Source: Lactobacillus hamsteri DSM 5661 = JCM 6256
GTDB lineage: Bacteria > Bacillota > Bacilli > Lactobacillales > Lactobacillaceae
Reading direction: 5' to 3'
DNA: 57,660 nt
Assembly (NCBI RefSeq): GCF_000615445.1
Contig: NZ_BALY01000009.1
Span: 1-57,660 of the forward strand
A program made the translations under genes and the position numbers. Under the pieces are notes generated by a model, which worked only from the letters and a program-made list of their open reading frames with translations, ran no database searches and was not told where the DNA came from. Shown here in pieces: positions 43,768 to 52,476 of the stretch (its first letter is position 1; every line of letters starts with the position of its first letter).

Positions 43768-45294
43768 TTATTTTCTGATATTTTTATTCTTAGTATAATC
43801 CATTACATTATTATTGCCCCAACAGTTTTCATACTTAAACCCAGTTAATCCTTCAATAACTTTTTTCGTTTTAGGATCTACATCAGTCATCGAACCACCA
43901 TTACGCAACCGATTGATTTCAGCTAAAACAATATTATGATTTTTAACATTAAGTTTACAAATATGAGAGAATAAAATCCCTAATAACAATAAAACAATTG
44001 GAATAACTGTATATAAAATAAATAAGGCGTTAATCGTAATAGAAGACTGAACTTTCGCTCCCTCTTGAAATCCTGTCGCTTGCAAAACAATTCCAATAAT
44101 TAAAGTAAACAAAGAATCTAATAAAGTATCTAAAGTAGTATTAATACCTGCATATTCACCTTCACGTCTTTTTGATGTAACAATTTCATCGATATCTGGT
44201 AAAAAAGTAAAAATATACTGTGAAGAATTAACTACACCAGTAATACCAAAATTTAAAGCGATCATGGCAACAATCCACCAGAAACTAAGATGACTTGGTT
44301 TCATTATTACTAAAATTCCAATTAAAACAAATACAATAATTCCACTCCATGCACCTACACGATATGAAATCATTCCATTTGTTCTACTCTGTAGCCACAT
44401 AAAGAATAACAAGAATAGAATTCCAAAAATATAACCTACGCTAGTAGAAACGGCAACATCAGCTGGGGTTAGCAACAAGACAAAAATAATAAAGTAAGTA
44501 TTAATATCACCACGAATAGTTCTAAACAGTTCTTCGCATTGCCACATTAAAACATAGGTCCAATATGACTTAATTCTTATAGCACTAAAAAAATTCCAAA
44601 AAATATTAACCAATCTCGACCAGATTCCAATCTTTTCTGTTTCCAAAATTGTTGATTCATCAATCGGTCGTTCATACACGCAATTGTAAAAAATAATCAA
44701 CATTATTGTACCAATTACATCATAAATAATTGCGGAAGCAATGAAACTATTTAAACTGTCCTGGCCAAAAATTTTAAAGATCCAAGTAATAAACAAAGAA
44801 GCAAAAATACCAGATGTAGCACTACCAAATTGATTAAATCCTATTAATTGAGCTCTTTGTTTTGAATCTTCAGACATTTCTGAAGTTAAAGTGAGTTGTG
44901 AGGTAGAAAGCATTGGTGTAACCATATAATAAAGTAAAAAGAATATAAAATAAAATATTTTTGACATTCCTGGAATCCACATAAAAATATAAGTTAAAGC
45001 CTTTAAAGGTATTCCAATTAAAAATAAAGATTTTCTTCTACCGTGTTTTCTACCAAATTTTGTTTGGTAAAGACGATCAGAAATATAACCATATATCGGT
45101 GTCAAGATAGCACCAATTATTTTAGCAACTGTAAACATTAATGTTACTATAACAATTGGAATTTTTAAAAAAGTTGTATAGTAATACATCAACCAAGTAG
45201 TCACTAAAGTTGCCATAACATTTGAAAGTTGAAAGGCTGAAAAGCCTAATTTTCGCCACATTGGAATTTTTCCAACGTTTTTATTATTATTCAT
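43768..45294 (-). CDS. GPH-family (MFS) sugar symporter
   Basis: 508 residues from ATG 45294 (MNNNKNVGKIPMWRKLGFSA) with AGAAAGG upstream, one base after the stop of the PL4-like lyase gene. Twelve hydrophobic helices. An inter-helix loop has YGYISDRLYQTKFGRKHGRR, the usual D-R-x-x-T-x-x-G-R-x-R signature of the glycoside-pentoside-hexuronide:cation family. Because it is coupled to a rhamnogalacturonan lyase-like gene, it probably imports uronide-containing disaccharides or rhamnose-galacturonate products. Substrate is inferred. The stretch 43684-43767 downstream shows no clear terminator. Confidence 0.86.
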   Translation of the reverse strand: MNNNKNVGKIPMWRKLGFSAFQLSNVMATLVTTWLMYYYTTFLKIPIVIVTLMFTVAKIIGAILTPIYGYISDRLYQTKFGRKHGRRKSLFLIGIPLKALTYIFMWIPGMSKIFYFIFFLLYYMVTPMLSTSQLTLTSEMSEDSKQRAQLIGFNQFGSATSGIFASLFITWIFKIFGQDSLNSFIASAIIYDVIGTIMLIIFYNCVYERPIDESTILETEKIGIWSRLVNIFWNFFSAIRIKSYWTYVLMWQCEELFRTIRGDINTYFIIFVLLLTPADVAVSTSVGYIFGILFLLFFMWLQSRTNGMISYRVGAWSGIIVFVLIGILVIMKPSHLSFWWIVAMIALNFGITGVVNSSQYIFTFLPDIDEIVTSKRREGEYAGINTTLDTLLDSLFTLIIGIVLQATGFQEGAKVQSSITINALFILYTVIPIVLLLLGILFSHICKLNVKNHNIVLAEINRLRNGGSMTDVDPKTKKVIEGLTGFKYENCWGNNNVMDYTKNKNIRK

Positions 45295-45295
45295 C

Positions 45296-46975
45296 TTAAT
45301 GCCTTTCTTTACACAACTTAATCGTGTCATACATAATTAGTCCATTCGTAGAAATAGAAATTTTATTATGCTTTTTCAAATACAGTGCTGGAACTTCTAT
45401 ATTTAAGAAATGATATCGTCCACTTAACATAGACGACCGATAACCTGAGCGATCATTTTCATAATGCTTCTTCATCAAATGACGATCATTTAATTCAATA
45501 AAAATATCCTCACCATCATTTTTAGTCATTTGTTTTTGTGTTACACCAGCAAAACTAAATTGTAAATTTAAATTTTTAGACAAATAGTGTTTATCAAGAT
45601 TAAAATAAATATTCCATACACCTTTATCATTTTGTAAATAATACCAATCGTCCTTTTTTCCCACATGATAACTTAGATTATCAGGTACTAAATTCATCCA
45701 CATATAGTTTCTTAATTGATTACTAAATTTAAATCCTTTAGTGGTATGATCAGATTGACCTATTTGCCAAATAGTTTGGTTTTTATTATTAATTTGAAAT
45801 ATACCTAAATCTTGACTTTGATTGGACTTAACCCATACTTTACCTAATTGATGATTCTCAAGATCATCGCCACTTTGAGCATAACAAGAAAGATAATACT
45901 CACCAGGTCTAATATTTTTAAACATAAATTTATTTTTTTCATCAGTTAAACAATAATATGTAAAACCATCATGTTGCTCTAAAACAGGAATATCTTTTTT
46001 GGAAGCCAAAATCATACAATATTGAATTGAAGAAGTTGTTTTTAAATCAAGTTTGCCTGAAACTTCCCCTAATGAAATTGGATAATTGCTATCTTTTACC
46101 CAAGAATATGGAAAAATATGCTTTTCTTTTTCAACACGTTTTTTTACATCACATATGCTGCCATTATTAAAATAAATAAGCCATGGTCCATAAAGCTTCT
46201 GCCAATCTTTAGAGATATAAAATTTTCCTTTACCAAAATGTTCACTAGATAAATAATTCAAAACGATACCATCATAATGAACCATTAAATCCTGATTTAA
46301 CGGTCCGCCACCGTAATAACTTGTATCCGTATTAATTATCCAAACTCCTAAATCATCCCCAAATTGTCCCCAAAAATTAGTATCTTTAAAGTAACCAGCA
46401 TAATCATATTTAGAATAAACTTTACTGTTTGAATACAAAGAACCCTTTAACATTTCATAAGTTTCGTCTTGTAGTTTTGTTCCTTGCATCATTTCTTTAG
46501 AAGTGGGCTGCATCCCAGTTCTAACTCCATTGAAAGCAATCGGGAATAGCTTATGATTAAAGCGATAAACTGTTCTTAATTCATCAAGTTTAACTTCTTT
46601 ATGTACATTGTTTTTAGCTTTTACAAAAGAATAAATTACAGGATCATTTTTCATCATAATAAAGTGATAAGCTATCTCTAAAACATTTTTATTATCAGTG
46701 AAAACAATATGTAATAATTCTTGATCTGCTTTAATTATTTTGAAATTATTAGGATTAATTCGAATAGTTTTGCCATCTAAATGATAATCACAATAGAAAC
46801 TATGATTTTTATCAGGATCACAAGGTTCTCCTTGTAAATTATTAAGCAATTCTTTCCCTAAATATTTAATTGAAGTAGCAAATCCATGAAAATTAAACCA
46901 AACATCTAAATAAAAATTTTGCATTCTAATTTTATTTGGTTTATCAACTGTTAGCTTTAAATAATTTTTTTCCAT
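45296..46975 (-). CDS. Rhamnogalacturonan lyase-like protein (polysaccharide lyase family 4)
   Basis: 559 residues, no signal peptide, hence cytoplasmic. The N-terminal half (to about 290) is a beta-sandwich-like domain (FNGVRTGMQPTSKE ... LKDELRTVYRF-like segment LDELRTVYRFNHKL). Residues about 300-395 form a fibronectin-III-like domain (FKNIRPGEYYLSCYAQSGDD). The C-terminus (about 400-559) starts with IWQIGQSDHTTKGF and has WNIYFNLD, the usual signature of the PL4 carbohydrate-binding domain (WEIG..DRTA.EF). PL4 enzymes cleave the rhamnose-galacturonate backbone by beta-elimination. Assignment by these domain II-III patterns; catalytic Lys/His were not confirmed. Without a signal it would act on imported oligosaccharides. 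GGGAG site; a terminator lies just upstream. Confidence 0.72.
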   Translation of the reverse strand: MEKNYLKLTVDKPNKIRMQNFYLDVWFNFHGFATSIKYLGKELLNNLQGEPCDPDKNHSFYCDYHLDGKTIRINPNNFKIIKADQELLHIVFTDNKNVLEIAYHFIMMKNDPVIYSFVKAKNNVHKEVKLDELRTVYRFNHKLFPIAFNGVRTGMQPTSKEMMQGTKLQDETYEMLKGSLYSNSKVYSKYDYAGYFKDTNFWGQFGDDLGVWIINTDTSYYGGGPLNQDLMVHYDGIVLNYLSSEHFGKGKFYISKDWQKLYGPWLIYFNNGSICDVKKRVEKEKHIFPYSWVKDSNYPISLGEVSGKLDLKTTSSIQYCMILASKKDIPVLEQHDGFTYYCLTDEKNKFMFKNIRPGEYYLSCYAQSGDDLENHQLGKVWVKSNQSQDLGIFQINNKNQTIWQIGQSDHTTKGFKFSNQLRNYMWMNLVPDNLSYHVGKKDDWYYLQNDKGVWNIYFNLDKHYLSKNLNLQFSFAGVTQKQMTKNDGEDIFIELNDRHLMKKHYENDRSGYRSSMLSGRYHFLNIEVPALYLKKHNKISISTNGLIMYDTIKLCKERH

Positions 46976-46998
46976 ATTTGTACTCCCATTTTTATAAA

Positions 46999-47036
46999 AA
47001 AGAAGCTAAGCAAACTTTTTATTACTTAGCTTCTTT
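46999..47036 (-). terminator. Terminator between the AraC gene and the PL4 lyase
   Basis: 12-bp perfect stem (aaagaagctaag and complement), 14-base loop and T5 on the minus strand, overlapping the last AraC codons and ending 24 bases before the lyase ATG. It would limit or regulate read-through into the lyase-transporter pair. Confidence 0.78.
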
Positions 47037-47894
47037 AGAATCACTACCTATTCTCCGTTCCTGACCAGGTGTTAAATTGTAGAATTTTTTATATTGCTGA
47101 ATAAAGTATGAAAGATTTCTATAACCAACTAATTCAGAAACTTCTTCAATACTCAATTCATCTCTAAAATCAATTAACGTTTTTGCCATTCTCAACCTAA
47201 ATTTATTCAAGTATTCCATTGGTGTTTCACCAACTTCATTTTTAAATAATCGAATAGTATGAGGAACTGAATATCCAGCTACTAAACTCAAAGTTTGATT
47301 AGTAATTTTTTCACGATAATGTACCCTAATATACTCAATTATCGAATTATTAATATTGTTAGTAGTAAACTGAGTCTTATTAGAAAAAGCATTCTTCTTT
47401 AAAAGTGTCACAAATTTATAAACTAGTGCTGATTGATCTAAAGATGAAGGATAATCAGCCAACGAAAAGGTTTTATAGTTCTGTTGAATAAAATTTTCTA
47501 ATTCTGGATCAAGACTTAAATATAATTGATAATTATTTAATTCCAAAAAAGTTTCAATTGAATCTGTTGCTGTACCTTCAAATGTTAAAAATGAAGTTAA
47601 CCATTCATTATCAGAATCTGGGTAGCAAGAATATGGAACATTGGGGCGCATTAAAAATCCTTGATGTGGATATAATTTGAACTTTTTAGAACCAATTTCT
47701 ATGTGTCCAACTCCTCTAGCCGTCTGTAACCAATGATAGTATTTAAAACCACTAGGACGATAAACTTTATGTTGAACCCAATTCAAACCAATATCATAAA
47801 ACTTGAAAGGATAATTTTTCTCAGATTCATTAAATTCAATATTCATTAGACCATCGCTTTTTTCAACTTTATGCTTACAGTCTAATTGTATCAT
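47022..47894 (-). CDS. AraC-family regulator of the polysaccharide locus
   Basis: 290 residues from ATG 47894; the longer frame to 47972 lies inside the esterase gene, and ATG 47846 is an alternative since neither ribosome site is strong. N-terminal cupin-like sensor (about 20-150, ARGVGHIEIGSKKFKLYPHQ) and C-terminal double HTH (SLVAGYSVPHTIRLFKNEVG and SIEEVSELVGYRNLSYFIQQ ... FYNLTPGQERR). It likely senses a pectin-derived sugar and activates the surrounding genes. A full cre match lies right before its start, so CcpA may limit the activator in glucose. Confidence 0.9.
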   Translation of the reverse strand: MIQLDCKHKVEKSDGLMNIEFNESEKNYPFKFYDIGLNWVQHKVYRPSGFKYYHWLQTARGVGHIEIGSKKFKLYPHQGFLMRPNVPYSCYPDSDNEWLTSFLTFEGTATDSIETFLELNNYQLYLSLDPELENFIQQNYKTFSLADYPSSLDQSALVYKFVTLLKKNAFSNKTQFTTNNINNSIIEYIRVHYREKITNQTLSLVAGYSVPHTIRLFKNEVGETPMEYLNKFRLRMAKTLIDFRDELSIEEVSELVGYRNLSYFIQQYKKFYNLTPGQERRIGSDSKEAK

Positions 47895-47898
47895 TTTA

Positions 47899-47912
47899 TG
47901 ATACCGCTTACA
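47899..47912 (-). promoter_or_regulatory. cre site at the AraC gene start
   Basis: TGTAAGCGGTATCA on the minus strand matches TGNAANCGNNNNCA at every fixed position. It overlaps the esterase stop codon and lies 5 bases before the AraC ATG. Confidence 0.65.
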
Positions 47913-48861
47913 TCGGATGGATAAAAAATTTTCTAATATTATCACCAATACGTGGGATGAATTCATGTCCATATTCAGGTGCTAAATATATTTGCTTTTT
48001 AGAATTAATACGATTATACGCTGCCATTTGTGTCTCTGGTGGAACTTGAGTGTCCGAACCTCCCATTTCCCACAACACTTGTGCTTTTATATTGTCAGCA
48101 AAAAATTTTATATCAATATAATCTAACATATTAAAGAATTCTGTTTCTTTTTTATGCAACGGATCACGATAATGAAACCAATAAGATAATTCGCTAAAAG
48201 CTGTTGACGAACCATATAAATAAGCCTTACGATAATCTGACAAAAATGGATACGCAACTTGTACTTTATAAATCTCTGGAACGAGCCCTGCACAAGCGAT
48301 AGCCAACCCACCACCTTGTGAGACACCATGTACAAAAATTCTATTTTTATCAACATGTTCCATTTTCATTAAAATTTTAGTGGCTTGATATGTATCCAAA
48401 AATTCACGATAAAAATACAGTTTAACAGGATTCCAATTTTCAATTCCGCGAATAATCAAACCATTTAAAATATCACCATGATAGGCTTGATTATCTTCTG
48501 AAAGACCACCTTGACCGCGACAATCTAAAGCTAAGACTATAAAGCCTTCTGCTGCCCAGCCTATTTTATCCTCAAAATCACCAGCACTGCAGTGATAGCC
48601 ATGAAACATTAACATTCCTGGATGAAAACCGTGTATCTTCTTCGGAATAACAAGTTGAGCGTGAACTTTTGCACCGCCAATACCTGTAAAATATAAATGA
48701 TAAAAGTTAACAACGTTAGATGGAATATTAGCTTTTTTCAAAATATAATTTGTACCTAACTTATCAACATTTTTCTTACCTTTTTTTCAAAATTGATCAA
48801 AATCTTTCGGTTTTTCACCTACACCTCGATAGTCTTTAAATTTATCCAACGACGTTAACAT
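47908..48861 (-). pseudogene. CE7-like acetyl esterase with in-frame stop at codon 25
   Basis: The gene starts at ATG 48861, overlapping the upstream esterase stop by 7 bases, and reads MLTSLDKFKDYRGVGEKPKD then FDQF and TGA (48787-48789). It continues in the same frame as KKGKKNVDKLGTNYILKKAN to a full 317 residues, the normal CE7 (acetyl-xylan esterase/cephalosporin deacetylase) length. The stop replaces the Trp of the family's DFDxFW motif (TGG to TGA). The rest is intact: DCRGQGG, nucleophile GVSQGGG, and acid/base residues in GGSDTQVP and YGHEF. An internal ATG at 48741 could give a shorter protein. It would remove acetyl groups from sugars. It is inactivated or restarted unless the TGA is an error. 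Confidence 0.82.
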
Positions 48862-49703
48862 ACATTGCCTCTTTTACTTAAAAAAGTATGACCAATATTT
48901 TTTGCAAACTCTGCAAATTTATCTGGCCAATTTGTTACACACGGAACTATATCATCTCCACTTTTATGAGCTGTTTCAATTGTTCCCAGACTCAAGCCAT
49001 GCCCACCTTGAGGATAAATAGTTAATTCAAAATTAATATTATTTTTCTTTAAAGCAGATGCAAACATTAAGCTATTCTCAACTGGAACTACATCATCTGT
49101 AGCTGTATGCCAAATGAAACTTGGGGGAGTTAATTCATTTACGTGTAATTCTAGTGAGACTTGATGCAACTTTTTTAAACTATTAGAATCCTTTTTACCT
49201 AACAAATTAACAATAGAAGCATGATGAGCATATTCTCCAGACGTAATAACTGAATATCCTAGTAATAAAGCGTTGGGTTTAATATCTTCTGAATTATACC
49301 CCAATTCTTTTAATAACTTTGATGACCAATAAACGCCTAAACTGGCAGCTAAATGCCCTCCCGCTGAAAAACCTGCAACAAAGATAGCATCAGGAGAAAT
49401 ATTAAATTTTTTAGCATTCTTTCTAACAAACTCTACTGAACTACTTAATTCAGTTAAAGCAACCGGAAAATGCGTTGGAGTTAAACTATAATTAAGAACA
49501 AAAGCTTGAAAGCCATATCCCAACATTTTAATTGCAATCGGTTCACCTTCTCGATCAGCAATTTCTTCATATCCACCACCCGGACAAATAACGATTGCAG
49601 GACGAAGACGATCTTGCGCACAAGACTCATTATCCTGAATATAACAATCTAAAACAGCATCCTTTGAAAGGGGAGTTTCAATATGTTTTTCAAAATATTG
49701 CAT
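48855..49703 (-). CDS. Alpha/beta-hydrolase, acetyl-esterase type
   Basis: 282 residues, cytoplasmic. An oxyanion segment CPGGGYEEIADREGEP, nucleophile elbow AGFSAGGHLA with Ser near 125, an acid in HTATDDVVPVENS and His in PQGGHGLSLG make the full triad. This is the BD-FAE/acetyl-esterase group often found in pectin and xylan loci, where it deacetylates imported oligosaccharides. It lies 10 bases after the GH42 gene and overlaps the CE7-like gene, so the order GH42-esterase-CE7 forms an operon. Confidence 0.88.
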   Translation of the reverse strand: MQYFEKHIETPLSKDAVLDCYIQDNESCAQDRLRPAIVICPGGGYEEIADREGEPIAIKMLGYGFQAFVLNYSLTPTHFPVALTELSSSVEFVRKNAKKFNISPDAIFVAGFSAGGHLAASLGVYWSSKLLKELGYNSEDIKPNALLLGYSVITSGEYAHHASIVNLLGKKDSNSLKKLHQVSLELHVNELTPPSFIWHTATDDVVPVENSLMFASALKKNNINFELTIYPQGGHGLSLGTIETAHKSGDDIVPCVTNWPDKFAEFAKNIGHTFLSKRGNVC

Positions 49704-49713
49704 AATATGCCTT

Positions 49714-52236
49714 CTACTTTTTTAATTTGAGAATTTGATATGAAAATGCAGGCATAGTATGTTGCCCGATTTCAACAATTTCATTGTTCATATTTTTATA
49801 ATTAATATTTAGATTATAATTAGATGCATGATCCGACATATTAGCTAAAAATATAAAAGTATTCTGATTATTTTCACGTTCATATTTATAAATACCATCA
49901 TCCATTATAATTTGACTTTCTTTCTTAATAGGTGCAAGCAATTCATCCCAAAATGGACTCTTCATACAATTCCGTGGCATTCCACCAATATAAGTAACAT
50001 TATTCTTTTGATAAGTAATTGATCGCTTCTCTGCAACTTGTGCATCCGTAACAAAACCTTTAATTGGATAATCTGTGTTAAATAAAGTTACTAAATCTTT
50101 GAATTGATCATTCTTTTCCTTTATGTGAATTTTTGCAACCGTTTTCTCTTCGCTGGACAAATATTGTATTACGTCTTTAACTTGTAACCATTCTCCTAAT
50201 TTTCCTAAACCATTAATGTCTTTATGCCAATTACCCTCAATTGTTCGATCACCAGTTAATGGTCCAAGATATAATTTTCCTCCCATTTTTGTAAAATTTT
50301 TAAATTTATTTAGCAAATGATCACTTACATATCTAATAAATGGAACAAAAACGTATTTATATTTACTAAAATCATCATTTTCATTAATAATTTCTACTGA
50401 AATACCTCGTCTGGTAACAGCTTCATATATTTCTGTAAAAGTTGGACGATAACGATAAATACCGCCACTTTCCGTATTCATATAAATTTTAGTGGCATCA
50501 GAATAAACAATTGCAACTTTTGATTCTTTAATAGTTGTTGTTTCTAAAATTGGTTTTAATTGTTGAAGTAAATTTCCACCCTTAACAACATCTTTATAGC
50601 CCAAATCTGGTGTTCCGGCTTGAGTTAACACCGCACCATGAGTTTGTTCAACTCCAACCGGCTGGGCTCTATATGGCCAAAACAGAATTGAACTTAATCC
50701 GGCGGCATAACCCAAAAAGATTTCAGTTACTAAATAACCACGTGGATATGGTGGCACATAATTTCCAATAAAACCAACATGAGATGAACACGTTTCTAAA
50801 AGATAAAACTTTTTATTATCTTTCAAGTTTCGCCACAAATCTAAATTGATGTGGAAATTCCAATACTCATCAAAACGTGGATAAGTATCATAACCTACAA
50901 AGTCTAATTGATTAAATAATTCAAAGTTATCTAAATTAAAGTTCATTGAAGTGTTATGTAATATTGGAATATTTGTCTTTGCAATCAAAATTTGAATGAT
51001 CCCTGAAGCAAAATCATTAACCGTATCTTGAGTAAATTTTGCAAAAGTATTTTCTAAACCTGCATTGTGAGCAAATGGCGTTTTTACAGGCATAACTACC
51101 GCATCAAAATTAGGATAACCTTCACTCCAGATATTGGTTCCCCAAGCTTGATTAAGCCGATCAATTGTTAAATATTTTTCTTTGAGCCAGCGATGCCATA
51201 GTATCTTACAAGTTGGACAAAAACATTGATCAACATGACATTTAAATTCATTATCTATCTGAATCGCTTTAACATTAGAATATTTTTTTGCAATATTAGC
51301 TATTTGTTTAGTTAATTCATAAACTTTTTTTCTAAAAATCAAATTATTAGTGCATACATGTTGTCTTGAACCATGTTCATCAATCTGACCATCCTTATTT
51401 ACAATTCTTGTTTGGGGATAATGAATCGTAAACCAACGTGGCGGTGTAGGGGAAGGAATACCGAGAATAACATTAATATTTATTTTTTGGTATTTATCTA
51501 ATAAGTTCTTTAGATAATTCATGTCATAATGGCCTTCCTCTGGTTCCAATTTATCCCAGAAAAATTCACCTATACGAACGGTATTGAACCCAGATTTATG
51601 AAGACTATTAATATCTTTTTCAACTACTTCATCATTCCATACTTCAGGATACATTGATGCACCATAAAAATACTCTTGCTTAGTAGGCATAAAGAAATGA
51701 TGATAAAGCCATCTTGCAATAAAATTAGTAAATAACTTTTTGCTTTGTACTGACTTAAATTGCTGTTTTGTTTCTAAACCTGGAACTTGTTCTAAAGCTA
51801 TTTCTTTTTCCTCATTATTTGCAGATAAATACCATGAATTAATAAAGCTATAAATATCTAAAACGGGTAAACGATAATCCTTTGACAACTTATGAATTAA
51901 TAAATTATCTGTATCTTTATCATAGTATTTTTCCATTTCATCAAAATAACGACATTCTGTTGCTAAAACCACTTTAGCATCTTTCGCCATAAAAAATCTT
52001 ATTTGCTTATTAAGTTCTTTCCTAACATAATTAGGATTGAAACTACGCCCCAAACCTAAAATTACGATGTCATCTTTAACTACTTTAATTTCTTGCCATT
52101 CCTTTTCAGAATTATAATTAATGAAATGGATTTCTATATTATCTTTATGTGGAAATTTTTTACTATTTAAAAAGGTTGTAATTTGGTCATCATCTAAAAT
52201 AATTTTACTTTTTCTTTGAATAAAGAAAATTTTCAT
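49714..52236 (-). CDS. GH42 beta-galactosidase with an extra N-terminal domain
   Basis: 840 residues, about 170 more than a usual GH42. Residues about 1-185 are an added domain with an alternating alpha/beta pattern (VVKDDIVILGLGRSFNP ... LATECRYFDEMEKYY ... SKDYRLPVLDIYSFI) that resembles a SGNH/GDSL hydrolase without its catalytic GDS. GH42 starts at YFYGASMYPEVWND. The acid/base Glu is in QIDNEFKC (about 329), the zinc Cys cluster is CHVDQCFCPTC, GSRQHVC is present, and the nucleophile Glu is in LLETCSS (about 480). The trimerisation and C-terminal beta domains follow. No signal peptide, so it acts inside the cell on galacto-oligosaccharides such as galactan side chains. Preceded by GGGAGG; first gene of the esterase operon. 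Confidence 0.9.
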   Translation of the reverse strand: MKIFFIQRKSKIILDDDQITTFLNSKKFPHKDNIEIHFINYNSEKEWQEIKVVKDDIVILGLGRSFNPNYVRKELNKQIRFFMAKDAKVVLATECRYFDEMEKYYDKDTDNLLIHKLSKDYRLPVLDIYSFINSWYLSANNEEKEIALEQVPGLETKQQFKSVQSKKLFTNFIARWLYHHFFMPTKQEYFYGASMYPEVWNDEVVEKDINSLHKSGFNTVRIGEFFWDKLEPEEGHYDMNYLKNLLDKYQKININVILGIPSPTPPRWFTIHYPQTRIVNKDGQIDEHGSRQHVCTNNLIFRKKVYELTKQIANIAKKYSNVKAIQIDNEFKCHVDQCFCPTCKILWHRWLKEKYLTIDRLNQAWGTNIWSEGYPNFDAVVMPVKTPFAHNAGLENTFAKFTQDTVNDFASGIIQILIAKTNIPILHNTSMNFNLDNFELFNQLDFVGYDTYPRFDEYWNFHINLDLWRNLKDNKKFYLLETCSSHVGFIGNYVPPYPRGYLVTEIFLGYAAGLSSILFWPYRAQPVGVEQTHGAVLTQAGTPDLGYKDVVKGGNLLQQLKPILETTTIKESKVAIVYSDATKIYMNTESGGIYRYRPTFTEIYEAVTRRGISVEIINENDDFSKYKYVFVPFIRYVSDHLLNKFKNFTKMGGKLYLGPLTGDRTIEGNWHKDINGLGKLGEWLQVKDVIQYLSSEEKTVAKIHIKEKNDQFKDLVTLFNTDYPIKGFVTDAQVAEKRSITYQKNNVTYIGGMPRNCMKSPFWDELLAPIKKESQIIMDDGIYKYERENNQNTFIFLANMSDHASNYNLNINYKNMNNEIVEIGQHTMPAFSYQILKLKK

Positions 52237-52431
52237 TTTTTCTTTTCCTCCCTTTATATTGACCGTTTTTTAGTTCTTAAATACTTATGAGTACTTTATA
52301 TTCTCTGGATTATTAACTATATTTATATAGTTTTTTTACTTGAATAAATATCATAATTTGATTATTTTATTATCTTTTAAAAATATTTTGTAAAATCAAT
52401 TATCTTTGTACATATAGTTATATTTATAAAT

Positions 52432-52472
52432 ATATATAGCTCCAGATCATTTTATAACCTAGAGCTATATAT
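52432..52472 (-). terminator. Probable weak terminator after the GPH transporter
   Basis: About 11-bp AT-rich stem (atatatagctc and its complement) around a 19-base loop, 5 bases after the transporter stop. Stem quality is moderate. The 52237-52431 stretch is the AT-rich leader of the GH42 operon and includes an 8-bp-arm palindrome at 52315-52332. Confidence 0.45.
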
Positions 52473-52476
52473 TTAA

